A model generated the notes under the pieces. It was not told the DNA's origin and did not search any database. It worked only from the letters and a program-made list of their open reading frames with translations. Shown here in pieces: positions 11,101 to 22,230 of a stretch of 64,000 nucleotides of DNA. Every line of letters begins with the position of its first letter. The stretch's first letter is position 1. A program made the translations under genes and the position numbers. This stretch comes from Gambelia wislizenii (taxonomy: Eukaryota; Chordata; Lepidosauria; Squamata; Crotaphytidae), in NCBI GenBank assembly GCA_030847615.1, contig JAUMIR010000002.1, forward strand, positions 112,042,309 through 112,106,308, read 5' to 3'.

Positions 11101-14100
11101 GTGGTGATCACAGTCACACAACCAGCCATGTTGTTTGGAAAGTATAAGAGAAAGGGTCAACACACTAAAATCAGGCCACACACCAAAGGCTGTGGACCCC
11201 CCGGGAGCACAAAAGGCTGTAAAATTTACTTCTCCATTCAAGAATACAAAAACCTTTTGAAAACTCTAGCCTCTCCTTACCTGAGACAAAGCTAGTTTCT
11301 GTGTGCAGTGACCTCATGAAATTTATAGGGTTTCTTAGGCAAGGCATACTCAGAGATAATTTTGCCAGTTCCTTTTCTGAAATACAGCCTACAGCACCTG
11401 GTATTCATTAGCACTCTGCCACCCAAGTACCCAGCGCTCACTCTTTTTAGTTCCAAGAGCAGATGGGATCTGGTGCCTTTAGTATACTTGGGCCTCAGTC
11501 CTACCAAAGCATACGCACCATTTCATTGGTAAAAGACATCACCATTAGCACTTAACTATGTCCATGCAAACATCTGAAAGCTCTTGAAGTCTAGGCATTA
11601 ATCTGTTAGTTACTTTTAGTTTCAGAGGTTGTTGTGTGCCTTCAACTCATTTCTGACTTATAGCGACCCTAAGGCGACCCTAAGACAGGGTTTTCTTGGC
11701 AAAATTTGTTCAGAAGGGGATTGGTTGCCTTTGCCTTATTCTGATACTGAGAGAGTGTGACTTTATCCAAGGACACTCAGTAGATTTCCAGGGCTGAGTG
11801 GGGATTCGAACCCTGGTCTCCAAAGTCATAGTCAAATGCTTAAATCACTACATCATGCTGCCTCTCTTTCACAATTACTTGGAGCAATTCCCTAGGAGTA
11901 TACCCCACTGAACAGGGATAAAAGTTGCTTTTGAATACACATGTACAACGTAACAGTTATGTTCATCTATGACTAAGTATTGCTCCAAAGATTTAACTGA
12001 AACCATTTAAACTTACATAGTCAACATTATACACAGAATAGAAAAGCATGGCTAGGGTACATGCCTGTTTCTACTACCAGGAGTCCATTCTGTTCTGTGC
12101 TTATTTCTAAGGAATCATACCAATGAAAAAATATCAGTAACACAGGTATAGCGAGAAGCTGCAAGTCTACAGAGGTTGTGTATGAGCTTAGGGGAAAACA
12201 TGCACACAGCTGGAAGCTTCTTTGAAGTTTTAACTGCAGCAGCTTCCATTGCTGTTGAAGCCGCAAGCTGTTTTTGCAAAATGAGCATTGGGAAAAAGAG
12301 GCGCTGCAACAATGACTTCAAAGAAAGCTCAGGCTACACAGTCATTTTTTTCCTGGACTTACCCCTCTCTGGACTGTGACCCTATAGAAATACATAAATT
12401 TGAGACTTTTTAAACAATTCACACTAAATAAATTTACTGTATTTCTAATTCTAAAACTTCATAGCATGTGCACCATCACCAGAAGTGACACATCTATCTT
12501 GCTTTTGTTTTGTATAATTTGGTTATAATGGGAATATCTAGAAAGGGTCATGTTTAAAATCCAAAATGCCTGGCAAGCTATGTTTTGATCCTGCAGACCT
12601 CATCAGAGGCACGGTTGAAAGGAAAAATCCTGAACACATTACAATCGATTAGTATATGCACCCTCCCTTATAAAAACAATTTCACATGTTCTATTATTAC
12701 ACATACATAAATATAATGAATTGGATTATAAGCAATACGAGCACAGCAAGCTTCCAAAAGAATCTTGTCCAAATATGGTGGTTGCTGTTTCCTTTAGTGA
12801 ACTGTACTGTTATGTATGCAAATAGGTCTGAGAGCAAGGTGGAGACTGACATAACACCTGCTGGAAAACAGTATCTTCCTTAAGCAAAGGAACACAGAGC
12901 TGTTCTCTTTTATAGCTCCCTAGGGGAAAGGGATATTTGGGAGGCTTGCCACAAGATAAAAGGGTGCAAATTCCCACCAACCCATCACCTTTCCCTTTAT
13001 CACATGCACCCCAGCAGAAGCAAGAAGACAAAACTGACTCTCATTACTTTAGAAGAACCACATTAAGATAAAATAACTCAAAGAGTCCTGTATACAACCC
13101 ACATTAATCCATGCAGCCTGTTCACTCTTGTTTGGATCTTCAAAATAGTAAGAGCAGCTAAATTAGGGAGAAATTGAATGTTTACCATATTAAATGGAGC
13201 ACAGCTCCTGGCTTGTGTTGCTCTTTGCAAAAGGAATTATAAACCACATTTTGTTCTTGTTTTACTAACTCTGGCTTGTTTGAGGTTCCTGGCTTGTTTC
13301 TCCCAGTTAATACAAACCACTAGGTTTTCAGTTTGGGGAAGAGGTTCAGTTCAGCCATTCTCATCTATAGAAGGAGCCAAGCAAGAATATATGGGTCATA
13401 TGCACTAGCATGCTGCTCATGTACAGTAAGCCAGGATCCTCCAAACGTTTGGACTTTTCTTGCATACAATGACTGCCCATCAGTGATGCATATAAATACT
13501 GGATTGCTGCGAGTCCACGATTTTACGAAGATGGAGGCTTGCTATTCTTAGGCTATATTCTCTGGGTGTAAAATTCTACATATCAGAGTGAGGATTCTAT
13601 ATTACCTTGTTCTGTTAACATATTCTACAACTATTGTTCTACTTTTCTTATGATGCTGCTATAGCAGGCAGCCACTTCACTTGTCCATTTCATGCTGGCT
13701 AGGACCAGCAATACAATAACCAGGTTGTGGTAATACCTTTATTGGGGCAACCAAAAAGGCAGAAAAATCTCTGCCTGCAAATCTCTTCATCAGGCACAAA
13801 GTTTGGAAAAAACAACAACACCTAGGAGCACAAAAGAGGAAGGAGGAAGAAACCCAACATTAAAAATAAACCATCTGTATGTTATCTCTAGGATGGAATG
13901 GGGAGAAAGGTTCACAAACTGGGACTTTGTAACTATGTTATTTTGTAACCATAGTTATTCAATAACTAGGGGAATGGACAAAAGGCAACTGGATTGATAC
14001 AGTAATTGAATTTTCTTTCAGTGGGACAATACCCTCTGCCTGGCCTAAAGGAAACAGGATTGTTTAGTAAAGGAAGGTTGTTTAGCAAACAGCTTCTCTT

Positions 14101-16761
14101 CCAATACCCAGCTGTTGCCTTCTAAAGCATCTGCCTCACTTTGTGTAATGACAGGGCCAACCCTGAAGTAAAGAAAAAAGGAAGAAGAAAGGGAAAATGG
14201 AAAGGAAATGTGGTAGCACCTTTAAGACAAACTGGTTTTTATTTTTGCATGAGGTTTCATGGATATCTGAAGGTTTACATCTATGAAAGCTCATGTGAAA
14301 ATAAAAACCAATTATTTTTTAAAGTGATGCCACATTTCCTTTCTTTCCCCTTCCCCTTTCTTGCAAGGTAACAAGGAGGAAGGAACTAATACAGCTACTT
14401 ATTTGTAAACTATCTGAAGTAAAGAGACTTTCTGGCCAGTTTTGGCTGGCTCCTGCATTATAATTTCATTGCATACTAACGTAGTCCCAAAAGTTAAAAT
14501 CTGAAAAGAATGCATTCCAATCACTTGCTTTTCTTCTCTTTTATATTACCTCCACTACATACTCAAACCAGGGAAATGTTTCCAAAATCATCACACTGCA
14601 ATACTATCTTCTCTAAGTGCCTCACAAATAATCCTGAACACTCTGGGAAGCATTTTCAAGGCACTCTGATTCTCAACACTTTGCATGCAAATCTCACTGA
14701 AATCAATGAAGCCTACTTTAATGCAATATTAGAACTGGAATGTAAGTACAGTACCAGTTTTAAACCCCTTTATACAGTAAACAAAGAAAAAAGAATCAGA
14801 ATTAACTCTAGAAGCATGTATGAATTCACTACACAGAATTCACTGTAGAAAATAGCTTAGGTAACTGAAAATCTGGGAAACACATCCATTTTCAGTTATG
14901 TAATAGTTGTCTGAGATGTTTAAATTCTAAGTGTGTGGGTATGCTCACTCATAAAATGGGAGTGCCTTTAACTAATATACTGTTCTATTTAGACAATTCT
15001 GTATAAAATGACAGCAGTAATGATAACAGTATATTACTAGAGCCACTGTTATTCAAATCAAAGCATCTTGTTTTTCTCTCTACCCTCATTCAAAAAGATC
15101 AGGTATCTGAGGATGTTTCAACAGTTGTGCAAGTTGCTCACACACTGAATTTGATCTAGGCTGAAAAAGGTCACCACTTCAGGGACACATGCTTTCCACA
15201 TTTTTTTTTAATTTAACACATAAACACCCCAACATATCACATGTTTCTTCAGTTTTCAGTTCAGTTCCAAAGGCTATTCCACATTTGTTTACTATGGAAG
15301 AAAAGGGTGTGATACAATGAGGACATTTTCAGGAAGTCAGCATCAGAACTTGGGTCTTTTTTGAAATTTGAAATGCCCCTTACATAGGCTACTGGGACAA
15401 ATATTCAGAATGTAACACTCTCTCAGAAATCTCAATTTTCTCTCTGGGAACTCTGGGGGGGGGGAATCCACACTACACACCAGTTTAAAACTCGATTATT
15501 TGCCATGGCTCCTTCCTATAGAATCTGGGGATTCGTAGTTTTACAAGGTCTTTAGCCTTCTCTGCCAAAGACTGCTGGTGCCTCACCAAAGTACAAATCC
15601 CAGGATTGCCACAGGAAGGAGCCATGGCAAATAATCCTGTTCCAACCTGGATTATTTCTCTAGTGTGGATGCCCCTTTATGGTCTCCTGCGTGGGAAGAC
15701 TTCTAGGGAACTTGGAAACACAGGGAGGGGTCGACCCTATGAATCTATTCATGCACTGCAGGAGGAAACACGCCCATGGAGGGGTGGGCAGACAGCAAGG
15801 AAAAAGGTGGTGGTGGAAAAGAGGGGGCACAGTGAACTACAGTTATCCCTCCATATTCACGGATTTGGCATTCACGGATTTAAGTATTCACGGCTTGAAA
15901 ATATTCTTTAAAAAATAATACTGTAATCCAAAAAGCAAACCTTGATTTTGCCATCTTCTATAAGGGACACCATTTTGCTATGCCACTGCATATAAGGGGA
16001 CTTGAGTATTCATGGATTTTGGTATCCATGGGGGGGGGGAATCCTAGAACCAAACCCCAGCAGATATGAAGGGACAACTATAGTTTGTTGGTATAAACAG
16101 ACACTGCTGCCTGTAGTTTTGGAGTCTCCTTGGGAAGTGGTTACAGGGAATACCATGGTGAATGTCTGCACTTCAGAATTAATTATGACACCAGAAGTAA
16201 TAGAAGAAAGTAGTTTGAGCAAGTGGCTGAAGAGAAGGGTATAAATAAATAAATAAATGATTAAGAGCTGGGGAAAGCAATGGGTAAACAATAGCCCCGC
16301 CTTGACACTTGGAGTTAGGCGTTTGCTGAGATGTTGCTGTTTTCTCATCCTTGAATTCTGAGACATTGAAAGCAGTCCCCCTCAGTTTTCCAAATGTCGT
16401 GTGTGTGTGTGTGTGTGACAGTCTAGTGGATCTCGAGGTGCCTCCGCCGTTTGAAAGCAGCGCCCCACAGGCACTTCCCCTCACCCCACCCGACCCCGGC
16501 TTGTGACATGGAGGGCTTTGCCCTCTCCCTCCCTCCAGCTGGGACAGAGACCCGAGAGCGCCCTTCCCACTTTACGGGGGACCCCCAACTCAGACGACCA
16601 CGAACCCCCCCCCCGTGCAAGCGGAGCCCTCCCCCTCCTCCCCTCAGAGAAACCCCGCCGCCGCCTCCGCTCCGCGGCCTCACCGTGTAGTTCTCCACCA
16701 GCTCCGACCCCAGAATGCGGAGCCCCTTCGGAGGCTCCTCGCCCTCCTCCCCGGCCTCCAT
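8017..16761 (-). CDS. NISCH: Nischarin (NISCH), 5' portion only: exons 1-3, PX domain
   Basis: Nischarin is a cytosolic and endosomal scaffold (imidazoline-receptor-related) that binds integrin alpha5, Rac/PAK and LKB1. Its N-terminal PX domain binds phosphoinositides. Three coding exons are visible on the minus strand: 16761-16684 (26 codons), 9840-9757 (28 codons) and 8199-8017 (61 codons). All junctions are phase 0 with canonical sites (donors gtgagg, gtaaat, gtaagt). The joined 115 residues begin MEAGEEGEE and run through [15 protein letters not shown], the [14 protein letters not shown] motif (basic/aromatic lipid-binding face), [15 protein letters not shown] (the proline-rich PX loop) and FLHFHLY. 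This matches the mammalian NISCH N-terminus closely from GSELV onward. The extreme N-terminus is acidic and differs from the mammalian form. The LRR and C-terminal regions lie beyond position 1, so the gene is cut by the window edge, not broken. Introns 1 (6.8 kb), 2 (1.6 kb) and 3 (over 8 kb) carry many repeats. Confidence 0.94.
8690..8910. mobile_element. Penelope-like element fragment with GGCGAAACGTC motif
   Basis: Contains ctgaggatgccagccacag, gcaggcgaaacgtcag and ggccgtgaaagccttcgac, also found in part at 17260-17402 and 17637-17690. The motif looks like a hammerhead-type core (see findings). Assignment to Penelope-like elements is from memory of family signatures and is moderate. Confidence 0.45.
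8911..9756. other. NISCH intron 2 sequence
   Basis: No gene or clear repeat recognised between the Penelope-like fragment and exon 2. Confidence 0.4.
9757..9840 (-). CDS. NISCH: NISCH coding exon 2 (PX domain)
   Basis: This exon has 28 codons, VYIIQV through DLHEK, bounded by a ttcatttag acceptor and a gtaaat donor, phase 0 on both sides. It holds the PX-domain RYSDF motif (R-Y/F at the phosphoinositide pocket). It is too short to appear as a stand-alone ORF. Confidence 0.93.
9841..11285. other. NISCH intron 1, unique-looking sequence
   Basis: AT-rich and without recognised genes or elements. Confidence 0.4.
11286..11510 (-). mobile_element. 5S rRNA-derived SINE (degenerate)
   Basis: On the minus strand, gatctgct and aactaaaaagagtgagc followed by gggtacttgggtggc correspond to a degraded 5S rRNA internal-promoter region. 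The better preserved copy at 28985-29145 guides this reading. Confidence 0.45.
11625..11875 (-). mobile_element. tRNA-derived SINE (lizard type)
   Basis: On the minus strand the 5' part has a tRNA-like B box (GGTTCGAATCC, near 11805) and the body has the tcttggcaaaa and gcgacc motifs shared with SINEs at 42777, 43955 and 51655. Confidence 0.75.
11876..15450. other. NISCH intron 1, mostly unassigned
   Basis: No exon recognised. It contains a repeat near 13690-13805 (tacctttattggggcaacc) and one near 14190-14345 whose two parts are partly complementary (aaataaaaacca/tggtttttattttt). The rest looks like old unique intron. Confidence 0.35.
15452..15676. mobile_element. Foldback MITE
   Basis: Long inverted arms: the left arm carries gattatttgccatggctcc and the right arm ggagccatggcaaataatc. 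The outer ends gggaatccacacta and tagtgtggatgcccc are also inverted. It is a non-coding hairpin element. Confidence 0.7.
15838..16083. mobile_element. Tigger-like MITE
   Basis: Ends ctacagttatccctccatat and atgaagggacaactatag are inverted relatives, with TA flanks. The internal tattcacggattt/ccatggattttggtatcc segments match the copies at 17405-17637 and 39390-39613. Confidence 0.75.
16398..16418. repeat. (GT)n microsatellite
   Basis: About ten GT units next to the CpG island. Confidence 0.9.
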
Positions 16762-17160
16762 GGCGGGTGAGGAGAGGCAGGGGAAGGAGAGGGAGGGAGG
16801 GCGGGGTGGGTGGGTGGCTGGGAGAGCGCTGAGGCGAGGGCTCACTCCGCCGCTCTCCGCAGGCCCGCTCCGGCTGCTGCTGTTGTTGTGGCGGCTCCTG
16901 CGCCGCCGCCGCTTCCTCTCTCCGCCCCGGCCCTCGCCAACCGAGGCAGCGCCATCCCAACCGCCATCTTTGACTTGGCTCCGCCCACCCGGCCGCTCCT
17001 GTCAGTCTCTCCGCGGAGGGGGGGGGTGAAGAGGCCCCGCCCTCAGCGCCACAGCTTTATTCGGCGCCTGCGGAGGGGGAGACGCGAAGCTTCCGCACCA
17101 GAAGGGGCGGGGCTGAGGGCTTGGGGGCGGAGCTCAGCAGCAGCGCGGGCGGTGCTTACC
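16440..17160 (-). promoter_or_regulatory. NISCH: CpG-island promoter and 5' UTR of NISCH
   Basis: This is the most GC- and CpG-rich stretch near a host gene and it contains the NISCH ATG at 16761. It holds GC boxes (ccgccc near 16980, ggggcgggg near 17103, gggggcgg near 17123). It also holds a YY1-type motif, AAGATGGCGG in NISCH orientation, at about 16961-16972. No TATA box is seen. This is the layout of a broad housekeeping promoter, and the exact start site cannot be fixed from sequence. Confidence 0.7.
16684..16761 (-). CDS. NISCH: NISCH coding exon 1
   Basis: The ATG at 16761 is chosen because it opens the acidic MEAGEEGEE start, lies in the CpG island and leads in frame to GSELVENYT followed by a gtgagg donor. 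The open frame continues upstream, but only from non-ATG codons. The exon is 78 bases and ends in phase 0, matching exon 2. Confidence 0.92.
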
Positions 17161-17259
17161 ATCGACATTGGGAGTGGGGTTGTGAGGAGTGGTTTTCCTG
17201 GCTCTTCAGGCCAAATCCACACTACGCCTGTGAAGTTGGTGGCTTTCACTAACCGTTCA

Positions 17260-17690
17260 GATACACAAATTTACATATTCTCCCCAACAGGAGTTTACAG
17301 TATATAACCCACACACACAGTGTATACACTCCACACATACTCCTACACAACTATTCTCTGAGGATGCCAGCCACAGATATAGGCGAAACGCCAGAAAGAA
17401 ACTAGAGTTGTCCCTTCACATTTGCTGGGGTTTGGCTCCAGGACCCCCGTGAATACCCAAAGCCGTGAACACTCAAGTCCCATTATATGCAATGGCATAG
17501 CAAAATGGTGTCCCTTATATAAGATGTCAAAATCAGGGTCTGCTTTTTGGATTATTATTTTTTAAAGAATATTTTCAAGCCCTGAATACTTAAAACCATG
17601 AATGCCAAATCCATGGATACAGAGGACCAACTGTATTCCAGAACACAGCCTCATAGCCCAGAAAAAAACCAGGGAAAATCCACACTACAC
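17260..17690. mobile_element. Penelope-like fragment split by a Tigger-like MITE
   Basis: 17260-17402 and 17638-17690 are the two halves of the same repeat as 8690-8910 (cacaaatttacatatt, gatgccagccacagat, then agaacacagcctca). They are interrupted by a Tigger-like MITE at about 17405-17637. Confidence 0.55.
17405..17637. mobile_element. Tigger-like MITE nested in the Penelope-like fragment
   Basis: The inverted ends agttgtcccttcacattt and accaactgta, flanked by TA, mark an insertion into the repeat around it. Confidence 0.65.
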
Positions 17691-18160
17691 AATTAATCTA
17701 GTCTGAAATTGGGGGGTCATTTACATGGCAAAAAGATAAAAAAGAAAAAGAAAAGAATTTGCCAAGATGCCTAATGATCCAGATGAATTTCGGGGCAAAG
17801 TTGCCCTATTAAGAAGGAGGAGGGCAACCCCCTATAAATCCTGCGGTATCAGCTTTTGCGATTTCTCCTGACTTTTTTTTTTAAAAAAAAGAAGTGATAA
17901 ATGTAGAAAAATACACACAATAGGAAGTGTGTACTCCAACTTCGCAAACAGTCATGTAAACAATCAATTTGCAAAAGGGCAAAACTCCCAACAGCAAGAA
18001 GGAGGAGTTTACTGCACTGCCTGTAGGAGGGAAAGGGCACGGCCAAATTGCCATGGGGTCTTTGGGCCTTTGGCCTGCGCTGCCCCACTGTGCCACTCCC
18101 AAGGCCTCTAGGGTCAGTGTTTGTGGAGCGCAGGGGGGGCGGTCAAAGCCCAACAACAGC
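17691..18160. other. Intergenic sequence left of the sushi element
   Basis: No gene recognised. The CACTG at 18161-18165 is the target duplication of the Gypsy insertion. Confidence 0.4.
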
Positions 18161-18165
18161 ACTGT

Positions 18166-18754
18166 GTCAAGAAGCCAACTCAATAGCTGATAAGGAGCCC
18201 GGCTCGGCAACAAACCAGTTGAAAAGCACAGTACCTGGTGTTGTCAGTAGCAGTCCTACAGGGTCAGAAGTACACAGAGAGAGTGCAGAACGAAGAGGCA
18301 GTCCAAGGTCAAAAGGATTCTGGCAGGTGGGTCAACAAAGGCAGTCCAAGGTCAAGATATCCAAAGTCTCAAAATAGCAAGGTTCCAGAAGAGTCACAGG
18401 CAGAGGCTTCCTCCAGGTATCGCAGACTGCCTGAAACAAGGAACTCAGCCTCCCCCAGCTGCTTATGTTGGCCCAGCTCCCACTCCCAGCTGCGGGGTGA
18501 TTGATGAGCTTCTGTCTCTTAATCTCTGGGAACGACGAAGCCACGCCCTCTCTGCTCTCCTTTGGCTAAAGGTAGGTACCTGCTCTTCTACCTCTTGCTC
18601 TTGCTCCATTATGTCTCCCAGGCTTGGACCCTGAGCTGGGGGAGGGCTAGGCTGCTGAGCCCTGGGTTCTTCAGGGCTAGACTCAGCCAGCTCTTCTGCT
18701 ACTGGCTCAGCCTCCTCGCCTTCTGAGTCCTCAGAGTCCTGACTGACCATGACA
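18166..18754 (-). repeat. 3' LTR of sushi element
   Basis: 589 bp, matching 23095-23688 apart from small changes (a GA-run length difference near 18275 and scattered substitutions). It contains the end of the pol frame (stop 18463-18465) and the self-primer complement at 18426-18437. Confidence 0.92.
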
Positions 18755-19893
18755 TCATTCCCCCCCCCATTATCCTCCCCCGCACCCGGAGGAGGACAAG
18801 GCCAGTCCGGGAAGTGGCGGTGAAACGCCCGAACCAGGTGGGGAGCATGTACATCGGAGGCATCTTCCCAGGAGTGGTCCTCTGGACCATAGCCTACCCA
18901 GTCGACCAGATACTGAAGGCGGTCCCGACGGCGACGAGAGTCCAAGATCTGGGCCACCTCAAATTCCTGTTCACCATCCACCAAAACCAGATCGGGCGGG
19001 GGTGCAGGACCAGCGTCGGGACAAACCCCCAAAGCCGGAAACAGAAGGGAATGATGGAAGACTGGGTGGATCCGCCATGTCCATGGAAGCTGGAGCCGAA
19101 AAGCCACGGGATTCACCTGGGCCACGATCTTGTAGGGTCCTGCAAATCGAACATCCAACTTCCGACACGGCCGCTGGAGCGGGAGATGGCGCGTGGACAG
19201 CCAGACTGAATCCCCCACCTGCAAAGGAGGACCTTCCTGACGACGACGATCCACACCCCACTTATATGCCTCCTTGGCCACCTCAAGCTGGTCTTGTAGC
19301 AAGGACTGAGCGGCCTGGAGTTCCTGGAGCCACTGGTCTGCCGCAGGGACTGCCGAGCCAGGGGCCACAGCCGGAAATCCCCGTGGATGGTAGCCACCGG
19401 TGGCAAAGAAGGGCGTCTGCTGGGTTGAGGCATGCACAGAGTTGTTGTAGGCGAACTCAGCCAACGGCAGCAGGTCGACCCAGTTCTCCTGGCGGTAACT
19501 GGAGTAACAGCAGAGGTACTGCTCCAGCGTCCCATTCGTGCGTTCTGACTGGCCATCAGACTCAGGATGGTGCGCTGAGGACAGGTGAGGCACGATGTCC
19601 AGGAGCCGCAGCAGACTAGTTCAGAACCGGGCCGTAAACTGGGCTCCTCAATCAGAGACTACTCCCTCAGGAAGGCCATGGAGCCGGAAGATGTGCTATA
19701 CAAACATCCGGGCCATCTCCTTTGCCGTGGGGAGGCCAGTGAAAGGTACGAAGTGAGCCATCTTGGAGAACAGGTCCACCACCACCCAAATGGTAGTACA
19801 GCCTGCAGAAGGGGGAAGGTCCGTGATAAAGTCCATCGAGATGAGTTTCCAGGGCCCCGAAGGCGTCGGCAGAGGCAGCAGTAAGCCCGCAGG
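18463..19893 (-). pseudogene. Sushi element pol, part 2: integrase core and chromodomain
   Basis: Same frame as part 1, with three more stops at 19696, 19648 and 19621 but no frameshift. Below 19620 it is open: the integrase end (HHPESDGQSERTNGTLEQ), then a chromodomain (FEVAQILDSRRRR, YLVDWVGYGPEDHSWE) near 18800-18980. An acidic, proline-rich tail follows, and its last 97 or so codons lie inside the 3' LTR. Confidence 0.85.
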
Positions 19894-22230
19894 TCACCCC
19901 GGATGATCCTTAGCACGGCGACACACAGGGCAAGTGTCCACATACTGGGCCACCTCCACACAGACCCGAGGCCACCAAAACTCCCGGGTGAGGAGGTGCA
20001 GGGTCTTGCAAAATCCAAAGTGCCCTGCTGTTTTGGCATCATGGCACAACCGTAGGACCGCCTCCCAACATGGCCCTGCTGGTACATAAAGTCGGCCCTG
20101 GTGGTAGAGCAGGCCGTCTCGGAACTCAAAAGGAGAGGCATCCCCCTCTGCCGAATGCTGGGTCACGAACGGGTCCTGGCTCTGGAGGTCACGAATCTGG
20201 TCCAGCAGGGTAGCCTCCCTCGGAGCAGCAGCAAAATTTTCTGGGCACAGAATGGTGGCCCGAAGCTCCCCCTCTGGTTCCGTGGCGTACTCTGGCTTCC
20301 GGGAGAGAGCGTCGGCCTGCCGATTCTGGGCCCGAGGAACATACTGGAGCTGGAAATTGAAGCGCCCAAAAAACAGGGACCACCGCTTCTGCCTCTGGGA
20401 CAACTTCCGGGCCGTCTGGAGATGCTCCAAGTTCCTGTGGTCGGTGTGGACCCGGATGGGATGAGCTGCCCCCTCCAACAGATGCCACCATGTGTCAAAG
20501 GCGGCCTTAATTGCCAACAGCTCTTTCTCCCAAATGGTGTAGTTGCGTTCAGGAGGAGACAGCTGACGGGAATAAAAGGCGCAAGGCAACAAGTGACCCT
20601 CGGGCCCCGCGGGCTGAAGCAGCACAGTCCCAATCGCCATGTCTGAGGCGTCTGCCTCCACCACAAACGTCTGCCTCCATGGATCAGGGTGCTGCAAGAT
20701 TGGGGCCGACGTGAACTTCTCCTTTAGGTCCTCAAACGACTTCTGGGCCGCAGGTGTCCACTGAAAGCGGGTCTTCCCCCACAGCAGTTGGGAAAGAGGG
20801 CTCGCCAGGGCTGCATAATCCGCGATGAATTTTCTGTAGAAGTTGGCGAACCCCAGGAACTGCTGGACATCCTTCCGGCAGTGAGGAGTTTGCCATGATA
20901 ACACCCCCTCCACCTTGGAGTTGTCCATGGCCACCCCCTGAGCGGAGACTCGGTAGCCCAGGAAGTTCATCTCCCGGAGGTCAAAGGCACACTTTTCCAA
21001 CTTGGCATAGAGGCGGTGTTCCCGAAGACACTGAAGGACGGCCCGTACATGGACATCATGGGCAGCCTGGCTGGGAGAATAAATGAAAAAGTAATCCAGG
21101 TAGATGATCACAAAGCGATCTAGATAGTCCCAGTAGACATCACTGACGAAGTGCTGGAAGACGGCTGGGGCATTACAGAGGCCAAATGGCATGACGGTGT
21201 ACTCATAATGTCCATACCTCATCTGGAAGGCCGTCTTCCACTCATCCCCGGCCCTGATCCTCACCAAGTTGTAGGCCCCTCTGAGGTCCAACTTAGTGAA
21301 GACCTTGGCATGGCAGAGCCGCTCCAGCAGTTCTGGGATCAGTGGCAAGGGGTACCGGTTCCTGATGGTGATCCGGTTAAGGGCGCGGTAGTCATTGCAG
21401 AGACGTAGCTCCCCACACTTTTTCCGCACAAACAACACAGGGGCGCCTGCAGGAGACTTTGAAGGGTGGATAAACCCCCTCTTGAGGTTCTTTTCCAAGA
21501 AATCCCTCAGAGCCGCCAGTTCAGGCTCTGAGAGGGAGTAGAGGCATCCCGCTGGGATCAGGGCCCCAGGTATTAAGTCAATGGCACAGTCATATGGTCT
21601 GTGTGGCGGGAGCCGATCCGCCTCCTTCTTGTCAAAGACATCGGCAGAATCCCGGTATTTCTCAGGCAGCATCACTGAGCACTCTGTGGCATCTGTTGCC
21701 ATGGCCGCCGGGATCCGCTCTGGCCAACAGTGCTCCTGGCAAAACTCGGAGGCAAACAAAACCTCCCGCCGGGTCCACGAGATGTGTGGATCATGCTTGG
21801 AGAGCCAGGGCATCCCTAGGACCAAAGGGAAGTGAGGCACCTCAGCCAACAGGAACTGGATCTCCTCGACGTGGCCCTGGATCTCCAAGTGAAGCAACGG
21901 GGTCTGGTGAGTTACAGGACCGGACCGAAGGAGCCGCCCATCGATAGTCTCTACGGGTCTAGGCTCAGCTAGGGCCTCCAGTGGTATCTGATGACTGGTG
22001 GCAAATCCTAAGTCCATGAAATTGTTGGAGGCTCCCGAGTCTATCATGGCTCCCAGGGGGACAAGCTCCATGGAAGGCAGTCTAACGTTAGCCGCCACCA
22101 ACAACGGGTCTTTGCTGCAGGTCATGCTGGGGTTAACAGGTTCCGAGGACGTTCCCAGGTGGTGAACCTGCTCTACACCTGGGACTGCCCGTTTCCCGGC
22201 AGCGGTGCTCGATGTCCCTTGGCTGGGCAC
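19894..22230 (-). pseudogene. Sushi element pol, part 1: protease, RT, RNase H, integrase zinc finger
   Basis: Open in the -1 frame relative to gag. The protease active site is IDSGASN (near 22040). RT has LFVRKKCGELRLCNDYRALN, TKLDLRGAYN, MPFGLCNAPAVFQ and YLDY at 21091-21102, where the family has YxDD; the second catalytic Asp is Tyr. RNase H has EADASD and TDHRNLEHL. The integrase HHCC finger is near 19900-20045 (H-x4-H, CPVC). The frame stops at TGA 19894-19896. Confidence 0.88.
22153..22197 (-). promoter_or_regulatory. Gag-pol -1 ribosomal frameshift signal
   Basis: A slippery heptamer GGGAAAC (22197-22191), read in gag frame as G GGA AAC, is followed by a 6-base spacer. Then comes a 9-bp perfect stem (TCCCAGGTG/CACCTGGGA, 22184-22176 with 22161-22153) with a 14-base loop. 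The gag stop lies in the loop. Pol is in the -1 frame, as this signal requires. Confidence 0.85.

Noticed and set aside
16423..17307. Long open frames on both strands across the CpG island
   Set aside because: GC-rich composition keeps all frames open; only the NISCH exon 1 frame has homology and a splice donor.
18463..19593. Integrase/chromodomain frame as a domesticated host gene
   Set aside because: It lies between matching LTRs with a perfect target duplication, and the same frame carries four stops upstream; no sign of independent selection.
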